Positions 1 through 11,400 of a stretch of DNA of 42,520 bases are shown here, piece by piece. The translations under genes were made by a program, and so were the position numbers. Source of the stretch: an uncultured Chloracidobacterium sp. (lineage in GTDB: Bacteria > Acidobacteriota > Blastocatellia > Chloracidobacteriales > Chloracidobacteriaceae); assembly GCA_937966115.1 (NCBI GenBank), contig CALCKX010000011.1, positions 1-42,520 on the forward strand, written 5' to 3'. The notes beneath the pieces were generated by a model. That model had not been told where the DNA came from, searched no databases, and saw nothing but the letters and a program-made list of their open reading frames with translations. Within the stretch, counting starts at the first letter, position 1. Every line of letters begins with the position of its first letter.

Positions 1-535
1 GCCTGAAACCCAGAGCGGCTCGCTGGGCGCGGCGCTCATCACCATCGCCCGGCTGATCAAGCTTGATGTCGGGCTGCGGATCGCGACGCTCGATGTCGGC
101 GGTTGGGACACCCACAACAACCAGGGCCTGACCACCGGCACATATGCCACCAACGTGGATTCGCTCGCCCGCAACCTGCTGGCCTTTTACAACGACATGG
201 CGCGCTACCGGCAGCGCGTCACGCTCGTCGCCATGAGCGAGTTCGGACGGACGCTGCGTGAAAACCAGAGCGGCGGCACCGACCACGGACGCGCTTCCAT
301 CATGCTCGTTTTGGGCGGCAACATTAATGGCGGACGGATGTTTGGCCAGTGGCCTGGCCTGGCCAACAACGCGCTGGATGGCGGCGACTTGGCGGTGACG
401 ACGGATTACCGGCAGGTCTTGGCGGAAATCCTGGCGCGGCGCTTGCAAAATCCGCAGTTGAGCGCGGTCTTTCCCGGCTTGGGGACATACCAGCCGCTGG
501 GCATCGCGCGCGGGAGCGACCCGCCGACGAATTAG
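1..535 (+). CDS. DUF1501 family protein, C-terminal part (5' end outside window)
   Basis: An open frame enters from the left edge (first full codon at position 2) and ends at TAG 533-535. The visible 177 residues contain DVGGWDTHNNQG, a VTLVAMSEFGRTL stretch and GGTDHGRASIMLVLGGNING, which are the conserved C-terminal blocks of DUF1501 proteins. These belong to the alkaline-phosphatase/sulfatase-like fold and usually carry a Tat signal at the N-terminus, which is not visible here. The Asp/His of GGTDHG and the His of DTH are probable metal ligands by analogy with the superfamily. DUF1501 genes often sit next to DUF1800 genes; the upstream neighbour is outside the window. A terminator-like hairpin follows about 65 bases after the stop. 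The biochemical role is not established. Confidence 0.9.
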   Translation, partial: PETQSGSLGAALITIARLIKLDVGLRIATLDVGGWDTHNNQGLTTGTYATNVDSLARNLLAFYNDMARYRQRVTLVAMSEFGRTLRENQSGGTDHGRASIMLVLGGNINGGRMFGQWPGLANNALDGGDLAVTTDYRQVLAEILARRLQNPQLSAVFPGLGTYQPLGIARGSDPPTN

Positions 536-600
536 GCTTGAACCAGGCGTGAGGCTTGAACTACGCGGCTTCAGGCCCGCTGGATGCGAACGCCCGCTTA

Positions 601-630
601 CCCGCCGGGGCCGGCGGGCTTTGCCTTTCG
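601..630 (+). terminator. Rho-independent terminator-like hairpin after DUF1501 gene
   Basis: Arms CCCGCCGG (601-608) and CCGGCGGG (611-618) are perfectly complementary; a realistic fold uses 6-7 pairs with a short loop. A T-rich run (CTTTGCCTTT) follows at once. It lies downstream of the DUF1501 stop and upstream of the next promoter, so it separates two transcription units. The rest of 536-841 holds no convincing gene. Confidence 0.6.
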
Positions 631-776
631 CTCTCAATCCTTGGCAGGGGCTGGATAGCGCAGCTTCGGCGGGGTTTTCCCGCTCGGGAAGCCTGCCAAG
701 CGCGCTTTCCGAAGAAGAGGCGGCAGCCTTGCCGCGCAGCGCCAGGCGATGTCGCTCCGCGATAAAAGCCAGTCGC

Positions 777-805
777 TTGACAGGCTATGGCAAGGCATTT
801 ATGTT
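777..805 (+). promoter_or_regulatory. sigma70-type promoter for the TPR-cdsA-TPR unit
   Basis: A perfect -35 box TTGACA (777-782) is followed after exactly 17 bases by a -10-like TATGTT (800-805, 4 of 6 consensus positions). Predicted transcription start is around 811-813. An AAGGA ribosome site (828-832) and an ATG at 842 follow in good register. This argues against the longer reading frame that opens at 749, because the promoter would lie inside it. Confidence 0.6.
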
Positions 806-841
806 CGGCGACTTGACTTTCTGAAACAAGGATTCGTTCCA

Positions 842-1744
842 ATGGCCATCGGCGTCAAGCTCACCACGACCCGCAACAAGAAAAAAGCCGAAGCGAAAGC
901 CGCCGCCGCTCAAGCTGCCAGCGCCCAGGCCCCCGCCGCCGCGCCCCCGATGACGCCAGAGCGGGAGGAGCTGCTGCGCCCACCGGCTTTCGACTTGTTT
1001 CTTCAGCGCATACGCCGGTCGGTTGAGGACACCGAGTTGCCACTGGCGAAAATTGGGCTGGCAATTCTGATTGTGGCGGTGATTTCCAGCGCGGCCTATT
1101 GGTTTTACAGCTATAACCAGTCCCAAGGCGAAAAGGCTTTTGCAGAGGCGCTGGCGATCTACAATGCCGAGGTCAAAGAGCCGCCCAAGGAAGGCGAGGC
1201 GGCTCAGACAGACGATCCTCCCGTTCCCGGCAAAAAAACCTTCACGGATGAGAAGGCCAAATTCGCCGAAGCCGCGACGGCTTTCGACAAAGCCGCCGCC
1301 TATGCCTCGCAGAGCTTCATAAGCCGCTACTACGCGGCGCTCAGCCGGCTCAAGCTCGATCCCGCCCAAGGCGTCAAAGAGTTGCGCGACCTTTCCGTGA
1401 CGCCGGGCGCGGTTGGTCAACTTGCCACCCTCGCTCTAGCCGACGCGCTAGCCGCCGAAGGCAATGTGGACGAAGCCATCGAGCAGTACAAGCGACTGCG
1501 CGAAAAGCGCGACCAAGCTGGCGCAAACGCGGTTGTCTCACTGGAAGTCATTGCTTTTGCGCTTGGAAAGCTTTACGAAAGCAAGCAAGACCCCGCCGCG
1601 GCGGTCAAAGAATACGCCATCGCAGCCAAATCGCGGAGCGTGGCGCTTATTGGTCAGCAGGCGTATCAGCGGCTGGCGGCGCTCGATCCGGAAATGGCCC
1701 GGCAGCTTCCCGAGCCAAAGCTGGGCGACGACGATTCCTTCTAG
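842..1744 (+). CDS. membrane-anchored TPR protein (YfgM-like layout)
   Basis: 300 residues. The N-terminus is Lys/Ala-rich (residues 11-36), followed by one hydrophobic segment at about 69-89 and then a soluble helical domain with tetratricopeptide-type repeats (about 150-290, for example FAEAATAFDKAAAYA and GNVDEAIEQYKRL). A single N-terminal anchor followed by TPRs resembles YfgM-type SecYEG-associated proteins, but similarity is only in layout, so a specific role is not claimed. Start chosen at ATG 842 because AAGGA lies 9 bases upstream and a TTGACA/TATGTT promoter sits just before it. An in-frame ATG at 749 would add 31 poorly coding residues. First gene of a probable unit with cdsA (30 bases downstream) and another TPR gene. 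Confidence 0.85.
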   Translation: MAIGVKLTTTRNKKKAEAKAAAAQAASAQAPAAAPPMTPEREELLRPPAFDLFLQRIRRSVEDTELPLAKIGLAILIVAVISSAAYWFYSYNQSQGEKAFAEALAIYNAEVKEPPKEGEAAQTDDPPVPGKKTFTDEKAKFAEAATAFDKAAAYASQSFISRYYAALSRLKLDPAQGVKELRDLSVTPGAVGQLATLALADALAAEGNVDEAIEQYKRLREKRDQAGANAVVSLEVIAFALGKLYESKQDPAAAVKEYAIAAKSRSVALIGQQAYQRLAALDPEMARQLPEPKLGDDDSF

Positions 1745-1768
1745 GGCGCTGCGTCACGACACAGCGCC
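1745..1768 (+). promoter_or_regulatory. intergenic hairpin between TPR gene and cdsA
   Basis: GGCGCTG (1745-1751) and CAGCGCC (1762-1768) form a perfect 7-bp stem; GTC/GAC inside the loop can add three pairs. No T run follows, so it is not a standard terminator. It fills nearly all of the 30-base gap and could act as an mRNA stability or attenuation element. Function is inference only. Confidence 0.4.
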
Positions 1769-1774
1769 GCGCAC

Positions 1775-2596
1775 ATGTCCAACCTCGTCTGGCGCGTCAT
1801 CACGGCGCTCATCGCGCTCCCGCTGTTATTTTGGAGCATTTGGCTAGAAACGCCCCTGCTCTTTGTCGGACTTGTCGTCCTCGCCACGCTGTTTGGGCTC
1901 ATTGAATATTTTCGCCTCGCCGAAAAGCTAGGGTTCGCGCCTTTCGTGGGGATTGGCATCTGTGGCGTTTTAGGGGTTCACGCGCTCTTTTATCTGCGGG
2001 CCATCGAGCTCATTCCAGCGCTGCTCGGCGCGCTCCTGGGGGTTGCCATGGCGCAGGGCGTGCTCACGGAGCGCGACTTCAGGAAATCCCTCCCCTCGCA
2101 CGCCGCCACGCTGCATGGCGTCGTTTACGTTGGCGTGCTGTGCGGCTTTCTGATTGGAATCAAGCGACTTGAGCCAGTCGAGCTTGGCAGCCGCTTCCTG
2201 ACGTTTTTCTTTGTAGCCATCATGGCGGGCGACATCGCGGCGTACTTCGTGGGGCGCGCCTTTGGCCGGCATAAGCTTGCGCCGCTGGTGAGTCCCGGGA
2301 AGACCATCGAGGGCGCGATTGGCAACGTTATTGGCAGCCTGGCGGCGGCTGTAGCGATTCACTACTGGCTCTTCCGCGCCTTGCCACTCGGGCACGCCGT
2401 CGCGCTGGCGCTGGTCATGAACGTCATCGGCCAGCTTGGCGACCTTTACGAGTCGCTCCTCAAGCGCGGCGCTGGCGCCAAGGACGCGGCCGCCATTCTG
2501 CCGGGACATGGCGGATTGCTCGACCGACTGGACAGTTTGCTCTTCAATGCGCCAGTGCTTTATTACTATGCGCAGCATGGTCTGCCGAAGGATTAG
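1775..2596 (+). CDS. cdsA: phosphatidate cytidylyltransferase (CDP-diacylglycerol synthase)
   Basis: 273 residues, of usual length. The enzyme makes CDP-diacylglycerol from phosphatidate and CTP in the inner membrane, the branch point for phospholipid synthesis. The C-terminal family signature is complete at residues 227-253: S-L-L-K-R, then K-D four residues later, then P-G-H-G-G-L-L-D-R-L-D, including the metal-binding Asp residues. Several hydrophobic helices precede it (residues about 10-125 and 145-220). ATG at 1775 is the first in-frame start and gives a typical short hydrophilic N-terminus before the first helix. It lies between two TPR genes on the same strand. In many bacteria cdsA is next to uppS, dxr or rseP; none of these is beside it here. 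Confidence 0.95.
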   Translation: MSNLVWRVITALIALPLLFWSIWLETPLLFVGLVVLATLFGLIEYFRLAEKLGFAPFVGIGICGVLGVHALFYLRAIELIPALLGALLGVAMAQGVLTERDFRKSLPSHAATLHGVVYVGVLCGFLIGIKRLEPVELGSRFLTFFFVAIMAGDIAAYFVGRAFGRHKLAPLVSPGKTIEGAIGNVIGSLAAAVAIHYWLFRALPLGHAVALALVMNVIGQLGDLYESLLKRGAGAKDAAAILPGHGGLLDRLDSLLFNAPVLYYYAQHGLPKD

Positions 2597-2672
2597 CGCC
2601 CTCGCCTCATCCCCCGCGCCGCTGGCAGCCGCTCCAACTTTTATCCGCGACATAGGCCTGGCGCCGTGTCCT

Positions 2673-3515
2673 ATGCAATCAAGCATGAAACAGTCCTCGC
2701 TGGCAGTTGGCGTCACGTGCCTCGTGATTGGCTTCTTTCTTGGGTTCGCCTATACCAACAGTCGTAATCGGGCCTTTATCAAAGAGCAGGGAGAAAAAGC
2801 CCGCGCCGAAGCGTTCGCCGCGGCTAGCGCCCCATCCGGCGCGCCGAGCGGGACGCCTCCCAACGACGCGATTCACCGCAACCCAAATGTCGAAAGCGCC
2901 ATCGCCGAAGCCGCCGGAAAGCGGGGCGACTTCGATACGCAAACCCGGCTTGGCGTCTTTCTCGCTGAAAACGGTCGAATTCCTGAAGCCCGCGAGTGCT
3001 TTGAAGCCGCGGTCAAGCTCCGCCCCGATGACTGGCAAGCGCTGGCCATTCTGGGCCGCCTGCTCGCGGCCGAGTCGAAATACTCTGAAGCCATCGCGCG
3101 ATTTGAGATGGCGCACAAGCTACAGCCCGCCAACGGTCAGATCATCGTCGGGCTGGCCAACGCGCTCTTTGACGCCAAACGCTACGAGGACGCTCAGAAG
3201 TGGTATGAAAAGGCGCTCGCGTTTACGCCCAAGGATGTCAACGTCATCACCGACTTGGGGCTGACTTATTATTTCCGCGAGCCGAAGCAGTTGGACAAGG
3301 CGATGGACTACTTCAAGCAATCGCTGAGCATTGACCCCAACCACGCGCTGACGCTCCAAAACTATGCCGTGGCGCTGCTTGACGCCAACCGTCCTGAAGA
3401 GGCTAAGCCGCTGGTGGCCAAGCTGGAACAGCTTGCGCCGCAAAGCGAGATGCTGCCCGCGATCAAGCAGCGCCTGGCGCAGGCGAACGCGACCGGCAAC
3501 ATTCCTCCGCACTGA
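2673..3515 (+). CDS. membrane-anchored TPR protein
   Basis: 280 residues from ATG 2673; ATG 2685 is an equally acceptable start because neither has a clear ribosome site. A hydrophobic segment at about residues 9-27 (SLAVGVTCLVIGFFLGFAY) anchors the protein with the C-terminus probably in the periplasm. Residues about 75-265 hold consecutive TPR units, for example RIPEARECFEAAVKLRPDDW, KYSEAIARFEMAHKLQPANG and RYEDAQKWYEKALAFTPKD, with the canonical A8/A20/P32 pattern. It is probably a scaffold or assembly factor, but no partner can be named. It starts 76 bases after cdsA and is probably cotranscribed. The next gene (moxR) is convergent and begins only 12 bases beyond the stop. Confidence 0.85.
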   Translation: MQSSMKQSSLAVGVTCLVIGFFLGFAYTNSRNRAFIKEQGEKARAEAFAAASAPSGAPSGTPPNDAIHRNPNVESAIAEAAGKRGDFDTQTRLGVFLAENGRIPEARECFEAAVKLRPDDWQALAILGRLLAAESKYSEAIARFEMAHKLQPANGQIIVGLANALFDAKRYEDAQKWYEKALAFTPKDVNVITDLGLTYYFREPKQLDKAMDYFKQSLSIDPNHALTLQNYAVALLDANRPEEAKPLVAKLEQLAPQSEMLPAIKQRLAQANATGNIPPH

Positions 3516-3527
3516 AATCATTCATGC

Positions 3528-4487
<960 letters not shown>

Positions 4488-4555
4488 GCAATGACGTTTC
4501 CTTTGCGAAGCTCAAGAAGAAGCTAAGGAATTTGCGAAGCCAAGGCATCGGGGGC

Positions 4556-5354
4556 TTACGACCCGTTCGCCTCCAGCCCAAGCTCGCGCAGCCGGTCAGT
4601 TAACCGCCGGGCGCGCGCCTCCGCCGCTTCCGCCCGCTGGCGCTCGGTCTCCGCGCGGCGGCGCTCCGCTTCCGTCTGCCGGCGGGCTTCCAAGGCTTCT
4701 TGCTGCGCGCGGAGCAACTGCCACAACTCTTCCCGCGCCACGCCCTCCGGCGTTGGCGGGGACAACGCGGTTTCAACTGGCAGCTCGAATCCAGGCAGAA
4801 CGCTCGACCGCAACCTATCGCCTGGCTTCAAGACTGCCTCGCGATAGGTCAGCCCGGCTTCGTCCGAGCGTTCGTCCAGGCGTAGAATGACGATTCGCTT
4901 CCGGCGACCATCCGCAATCCAGTATTCGGGAATCCCCCGCGCCTCATACTCCGCTCGCTTTTCGTAGTAATCGTCCTTCCGGTTCCGCTGGTCACTTTGA
5001 CCGCCAGCCGGAGCGGCTCGCCCAACCGTAACACCGCCGGCCCGCCTTTCTTCAGCAGACGCTCCCAAGCATCGCGGTCATAAACGGCGATGTCTGGCAA
5101 CCGCGACGTATCATCCTCGGTCTGGACGCCCGCGTTGACGCGCGCCACATACGGAAGGTCATGCCGCGCGATGAAACGCAGTAACGCGCCAGCCAGAAAA
5201 CTTATCAGCAGCTCATGCTCGGCGGAAGCGTTCGGCATAGGAACTAACAGCCCGCGCACTAACTCGTAGCGCGTATCCGTCCGTCGGCATAACGCAGGTA
5301 CTCCTCAAACGTCATCCGGCGCTCGGCCGGCGGGGCTGAAGGGGCGGGCGACAT
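4556..5354 (-). pseudogene. Uma2-family (DUF820) endonuclease gene, two frameshifts plus a catalytic change
   Basis: Reading down the minus strand from ATG 5354 (perfect AGGAGG nine bases upstream) gives an N-terminus with MTFEEYLRYADG. The frame then breaks at about 5280-5282. One base has been lost after GCCGACGG; the next frame continues TDTRYELVRGLLVPMPNASAEHE up to LAVKVTSG. A second break at about 4984-4986 again needs one extra base after a GG, and the following frame resumes NRKDDYYEKRAEYEARGIPEYWIADGR to the stop at 4556. All three pieces join into one typical Uma2 protein with the usual Arg/Glu-rich coiled-coil tail. Uma2 proteins have a PD-(D/E)xK nuclease fold. The Asp in LPDIAVYD is present, but the usual Glu of the E-V-V-S strand reads Lys (AAA, where GAA is expected). 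Two sequencing errors could explain the frame breaks but not this change. Confidence 0.85.
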
Positions 5355-5382
5355 GGGCTGTATCCTCCTGAACGCCTGGCAG

Positions 5383-5411
5383 TTGCCCGGCTCGCTATCG
5401 CCGTCGGGCAA
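5383..5411 (-). repeat. inverted repeat downstream of the giant TPR gene
   Basis: TTGCCCG (5383-5389) and CGGGCAA (5405-5411) are perfect 7-base arms around a 15-base loop. It begins nine bases beyond the stop of the 5420-12988 gene on the minus strand and just before the Uma2 start. No T run follows, so it is at best a factor-assisted terminator or a 3'-end stabilising stem. Confidence 0.4.
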
Positions 5412-5419
5412 TGCTTTGG

Positions 5420-8400
5420 CTAACGGCTTTCGCCAATCATATCGGAAAAGTCCAGATCGCTGGTCGGCGTCAGGCCGAACAAGACTTTGAAAGCCGGCTG
5501 TCGCTCAAAGCGCTGGCGGATTTCCGCCAGCAGCCGCTCGGACGCCTCCGCCTCGGCTTTGGTATCCGCCAGAGCGCGCAGAATCTGCGCGAAGCGGAGC
5601 GCCAAGTCGTCATCGCGCTGCGCCATCGCCGTCGCTGACAACCGCGCCAGCGTTTGGCGCTGTTCAGCGAGTCGCGCTGCGCGCTCTTCGCGCTGGGCTG
5701 ACTCATAGGCTGCCGCCGGCAACGCCACGACGGGCTGGAGGTACGCCACGCCGGGAATGGCGGTCAGCGACTCGCCCGCCGGCGGTCCCTGCGCATTGCG
5801 GGCGAGCGCCAGCGCCAGCGCGGCCCGATTGGCGGATAGCGCCGCGCGAATGACATCCTCCCGATCGGCGGACCGGCTTTCGCGGATGGCCTGCAGGTAC
5901 GCCTGCGTCGCCTGCTCGGCGCGGTTGGCGCGTTCTAGAAACCGCCCGTAAGCGATGCGCGCCGCGGTGGCATAGGGCATTTGGACGGCTCGCTCGAAAG
6001 TCCTTTGGGCTTCAGCGGTCTGTCCCAGCGCGTCTTGTAGCGTGGCTGCGACCAGGAGACTTTCCGCGTCAGAGGCCGCCGACCGGCCCGCCAGCGCGCT
6101 CGCCAACGCCGCTTGTTGGCGGGCGATTCCGGCAAGCTGCTTCAAGCCGAGCATCCGCGCATCCAAGGGCAGCCGCCGGTCCTGGGACAACTCATAAAGC
6201 TGCTTGCCTGCCGCCTCCAGATCGCCCAGACGGGCGCTGACGCGAGCCATCTCGATCCGATTTTCAGCATCGCCCGGCGCGCGGCGGTAAAGTCGGCTAC
6301 GCCACTCCAGAGCCGCGGCGTAGGCGCCATATCTGGCCGCCAGAGCCGCCGCCTCGGCCATGACCTCCGGCTTCGCCTCGCGCTCGACGAGACGCCGGAG
6401 CTGCTGGAGCGCCGCTTCCGTTTGCCGCTGCATGAACTGAGCTTCAATCTGCCCAAGCGCCGTCGCCAAGCTATCATCCTGCGCGACGCGCAGCCGGTAG
6501 TGCATTTCCAGTAAGGCGATGGCTTCTTCCGTTCGTCCCTCGTTGAGCAGAAGGTAGTGGGCGCGCTGCGCTCGCTGACTCGCGTTGGCGTTGTCGGCAG
6601 CCGAAGCGGCGGCCGCGACAAACCGCTGCAATCGTCCGACGGCGGCGGCGGCGCGCCCGCTGCGCAGCTCAACCGCCGCCTGCGCCATGACCAGCCACTC
6701 CGGCTCAACCAAAAGCGCTTCGGGGTTGGGGACATACGTATCCGGCGGGGCATCCTCGCGCATCCGTCCAAAGAGCGTCTGCCGGAGCGTCGCCATTGCC
6801 TGCAGCTCGCGCTCCGCCTCGGCGTAGGCTTTGGAAGCCACGAGCTGTTCGGCCCACGCCTGCTGCACGCGGAACAACGCGTCGGCCAGCGTGCTCCCGT
6901 TGGGGACAATCTCGGAGATGGCGTCATCGTAGAGATCATAGTCGTCGCGCGAGTAAGCGTTCAGGATTTGATTCGAGAGCTGCTCGCTGACCAGACGGTA
7001 GAAAGGCAGTCGCGCGCGGGGCGGCAAGACATCCGTCAATGCCAGGCGCGCCCCTAGGCTGACCGTGTCCGGGGTCGCGACGAGGATGCGCGTCAGCGCC
7101 GGGATGATGGCCGCCTCGCGGGCGGCATCTCGCCTAGCCAGGGCAACCAGCAGGGCGACCAGCGGCTCATACTCGTCGGAGCCGGCGCGCTTACGCAGCT
7201 TGTCGATGAGATAGGCTTCGACCGGCGGCAGGGCTTCATTCAGCAAGTCATATTGGGCAAGGGCGGCGAGAAAGGTCAGATGGGCGGCCAGCGACCCGCG
7301 CTGGTTATCGAGTATCCGCCGCCAGACGCCCAAGGCAGCCGTCCGATTGCCTGTTTCATACAGCGCCGCGCCTTCAGCGGCGAGCGCTTCCGGATTCTCC
7401 GGAGCCAGCTCGCGCGCCAGCCGAGCGTGGTCGAGCGCTTCCGGATAACGCTTGCGCGCCCGCAGAAAGCTGGACAGGGCTATTTGCGCCTCCGCCGAGC
7501 GGGGGGCGGCTTCCGTTTCAGCCACCAGGAAGCGCAGCGCCTCGGCGGCGCGCCTCTCATCCAGCGTCAGCCAGATGCCGTAGTTGCGCGCCGAGCGAAA
7601 CCAGTCCTGGCCCGCGACTTCAGCCGTCGGATCCGGCTTGCGATTTGACTGCTCGCCAATTGGGCGGATGCCCAAAACCTGCCGATACATCGCCTCGACT
7701 TCAGGCGACTGGTTGCCGAAATACAGCTCGAGCTGCGCCAGCCGCGCTTTTTGCCAGGCGCCTGACTGTCCGGCATTTTCAATGGCCGTCCGCGCAAGCT
7801 CTTTCTCGCGGACATACACGAGAAAGTTGATGAGCTGGAGCTGGTATGGCGAATAGGCGGCGGCCAGCCGTTGCAGCCCGGCCCGGTCGCCCTGCTGATG
7901 AAGCAACTGCAAGAAGCGCGTCACGAGCGGGTTTTCTTCAGTCGCCAATGCGCCGGACCGCTGCCGGTAGTACTGTTCCAAAACGGCTCGCTCAGCCACG
8001 GGATCGCCTGCGTTGCGGCAAAAATTGGCCCGCGCGGCAGTGAAGTCGAAGGTTCCGGGAAAGCGATCGCGGGCTTCCTCGGCGGCGAGGAGCTTGAGGG
8101 CGGCTGGCGTATCCAGACGCGATTCATAAAAGGCGAGCAACCCCTGCAGCGCGTTGACGTAGGCCGAATCGTCCGCCGACTGTCGCGCGGCGTAGGCAGC
8201 GTCCTTTCTGCGGATGAGCGAAGCTTCATAGGCGCGGTAGAGGCCCGCGTTGGCGGCTATCTGCGTCAAATGCTCGAAATCAGCCGCGTTGAGGGGAAGA
8301 CGCGTCAGGCGCTGCGTCAAAGCCTCGTCCAGCTTGGCGAGCTGGTCTGCCGTCGCGTACTCGCGCAGGAGCTTGGGGAAGCGCGCCGGGCGCGCCGCGT

Positions 8401-11400
8401 AATCCAGAATCTCCCGCCCGCGCTGCACGACATTGTTCTGGGGCGCCTTGGCCAAGGCCGCGTACAGGGTTTCGAGCTTGCCCAGCGCGGCAACCGCCGA
8501 CTCCCGGTAGAGAACCGCGCGCAGCCACCGCGCCGCGTCCTCCTCAGTGAACGGCTCGGTCGCGGGCGACTTCAGGACGCGCTTGAAGCCTTCATCGTAA
8601 AAGCCCTCGGCTTCGGCAATGAAGCCGGCCTCGAGCAAAGCCGCGCCAGCCGAAAAATAGACTTGCGACGACAACTGCTTACGCTTCGAGAACGACTCTC
8701 GCAGCGCGGCGACGGCGCGCTCCGGCTGTCCCTGATCGAGGTAAACTTCCGCCGTCGCCGCCGCCCAGAGCGGATTTTGCGGATCAAGCTCGGCAGCCCG
8801 CTTCAGCGTCGCCAAGGCGTCATCATACCGCCCGGCCTGGCGATAGAGGGCGGCGAGGCGCTCGCGGAAGTCGCCGCGTTGCGGCTCGTTGACAATCGCT
8901 TTGGCATATTGCTCCGCCGCCCCGGCGAGGTCGGCCTGAAAGCGCAGGACTTCCGCCAGGACGACGTTCCAGCGATAGTTTCGGTCGGCTTTGGCTGCCA
9001 GCTCGACGTAATAGCGCGCGAGGCGCTCCAGCAAGCCGTGCCGCTCGGCGTAAAGCAGCGCCAATCGCAGCCGCGAGCCATCCTCCGGCTCGCGGTTGAT
9101 CAGCTCGATATATTGATCAACCACCTCGCTGTGGCGGCCAAGACCCGCCAGGACCTGGATGTACCCCTTGCGCAGCTCAAACTCATCCGCGCCCGCGGCC
9201 AGCGTCGCCAGTCCTTGCTTGTAGAGCGCGGCCAAGTCCTCGCTGCGGCCGGCTTGCGCCAGCAGGTCGGCAAGCTGGGCGAAGGCTTCGGTGTCGGTCG
9301 GATTCGCCGCATACCAGTCGCGCAGCGTCTTTTCCGCAGCGGCGCCCTGGCCAGCCTCGCGCTGCCGCCTGGCAAGCTGGAGCGTCAGCGTCCGCCGATA
9401 GTCGCCGACGGCGATGTCGCGCGATGCGCGAGCCAGCGTCACGGCTTTGTCAATCGCTCCCAAGCGACCGTAAAAACGCTCGACTTCCTGCGCGACGCCA
9501 AGGTTGTTCCGGTAGTCGCTGGCCAGGCTGTCGAGCGCTCGCAGCGCGTCATCGCGCTGGTTGCGAATTTCAAAGAAAGCTGCCAGTTGCAGCCGATACT
9601 TGATGTTTTCGCGCTCATCCCGCGCCAGCGCGACCAGGCGCTCGAGCGTCTTGCGCTCGTCCGCCGAGCGGCCGGCGGCGCGAAACTCGTCGCGGATCGC
9701 CTCGAGAAAGGGGATCTCCGCCCGCTGCGCCGCCGCCCGCGCCAGCAGGTCGAGTCCGGCGGCGACCTGCTCGGACCGTTGCAGATAGCTCGCGTAGCCC
9801 AGGATCAGGTCCGGGGCATTTTGCTTGGCCAAGCGGGACCGAAACGCCGCCTCGATTTGAGCCGGGCCATCCTTGCGCCGGGCAAGCTTGGCCAAGCGCT
9901 CGATGACCTGCTCGCGCTCCGGGCCGGCGCTCGTCAACGCCGCCATGTATTCCGCCAGCGCCAAGTCGCGCTGCTGACGCTCCTCATAGAGCGCGCCAAG
10001 CTGATAGGCATAGAGCGTGTCGTCGCCCGTCCGCTCGCGCAGCGCCCGAAGCGTTCGAATGGCGTCGTCATAGCGATAGTAATCCCAGCAGAGCGTAGCC
10101 AGCTCAAGATACGCCTCCGGGTCGCCCGGCGCGCGGCGCGCGATTTGCTCCCAGTAGCTCAGGGCGCCGCTCCAGTCGCCCGCTTCCGCCCGAACTTCGC
10201 CGGCCAGCGTCAGGAAGCGATTTTCCGTCGGGCGCGTCATCGCCAGCTTCGCCCATAGCTGCGCGGCTTCATCTCGCGCGCCAGGCTGCGTCGTGGCCAG
10301 CGAGCGCAGCAGCGTGGCGAGTCGCTCGGCGTAGTACGGCTCGCCGGGGTACAGGGCGACAAGCTCCCGGTACGCCTCGACAGCCTCCTCATGCCGCGAA
10401 AGCCAGAGCGCGGCGTCGGCGGCGAACTGCTGGTGACTGACGCTGGCCTGCGCCTTGGCCGTCGCGTAGCTCTTGGTCAGCCGGTTGTTCTCCGAAAGAT
10501 AGGCCAGGTATTCGCTGCGCAAGCTTGGGTCGGCAAAGTAATACTGACCGGCCAGCCGCGCCCACTCCGCCATGCGATTCGTCGCTCGGTAATAGCTCAG
10601 CAACCCGCGCGTGAAGAAAAGGTTGGTCGGAAAGCGATCATGCGCGAAGCGGAAGAGCTGCAGGTAGAGCCGGGCGTCGTTGTTATTCTCGCTCAGTTGG
10701 ACATCGTCAAAGAAAGCCTGCAGGTACGCCTGGAGGTCCTCGTCATCCAAGACGGAAGCCAACTGCTGGGAATACTGGGCAAACGCCGCCTGGCGATCAT
10801 TGCGGACAAGCCACCGGGCCAAGCGGTGCCGCCACGTGTTGTCGCCAAAGCGCTGCGCCGCCTGCCGATAAGCTTTGAGTTGCTCGTCCACGAGGCTCTG
10901 CTGTCCGAGCCAGCGCAACAGACGCTCATACAGGCCCTCGTCGCGCGGATGCTTTTTGATTTCGCCGTAGAGAAAGGCCAGCGTCGGATTCGCGCCGGGC
11001 GCGGGGGCAGCCCCTTCGCCATCGCCCGCCTGGGCTTCGGCGGCGAAGCTGGCAATGACGCGCTCCATGACCGAGGCATACGTCACGGCCTCCTTCGGCT
11101 CGACGACTTGACCGAGGTAGTCGGTCGGGTAGTCGTAAAGCTCATAGGACTCCTCGTCGGCGCTGTCTTCGCTATCGGTCGGGTCATAGATGCGATAGGT
11201 GGCCCGCAGCCCTTCCTCGCCCAACGCGGTCGCGTCAGGCGCGAAGACCCAGCGCCGGGATGAAACCGGCACCAGCGGCGCGCCTTCCGGCTTGCGCGCC
11301 GCCAGCTGGTCAAGCAACGCAATGAGGCGCTTGCGCTCGGCGGCGCGGCGTCCCAGACGGGCTTCGGACTCGGCCACCCGCAGCGCGATCTCGACCAGGG

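Noticed and set aside
549-824. Possible small genes between the DUF1501 gene and the promoter at 777
   Set aside because: They cross a terminator-like hairpin, lack ribosome sites and show non-coding composition.
7871-10258. Long plus-strand open frame (795 codons) opposite the giant TPR gene
   Set aside because: It mirrors the codon pattern of a GC-rich minus-strand gene. The translation is Arg/Gln/Leu-rich with no domain, signal or ribosome site.
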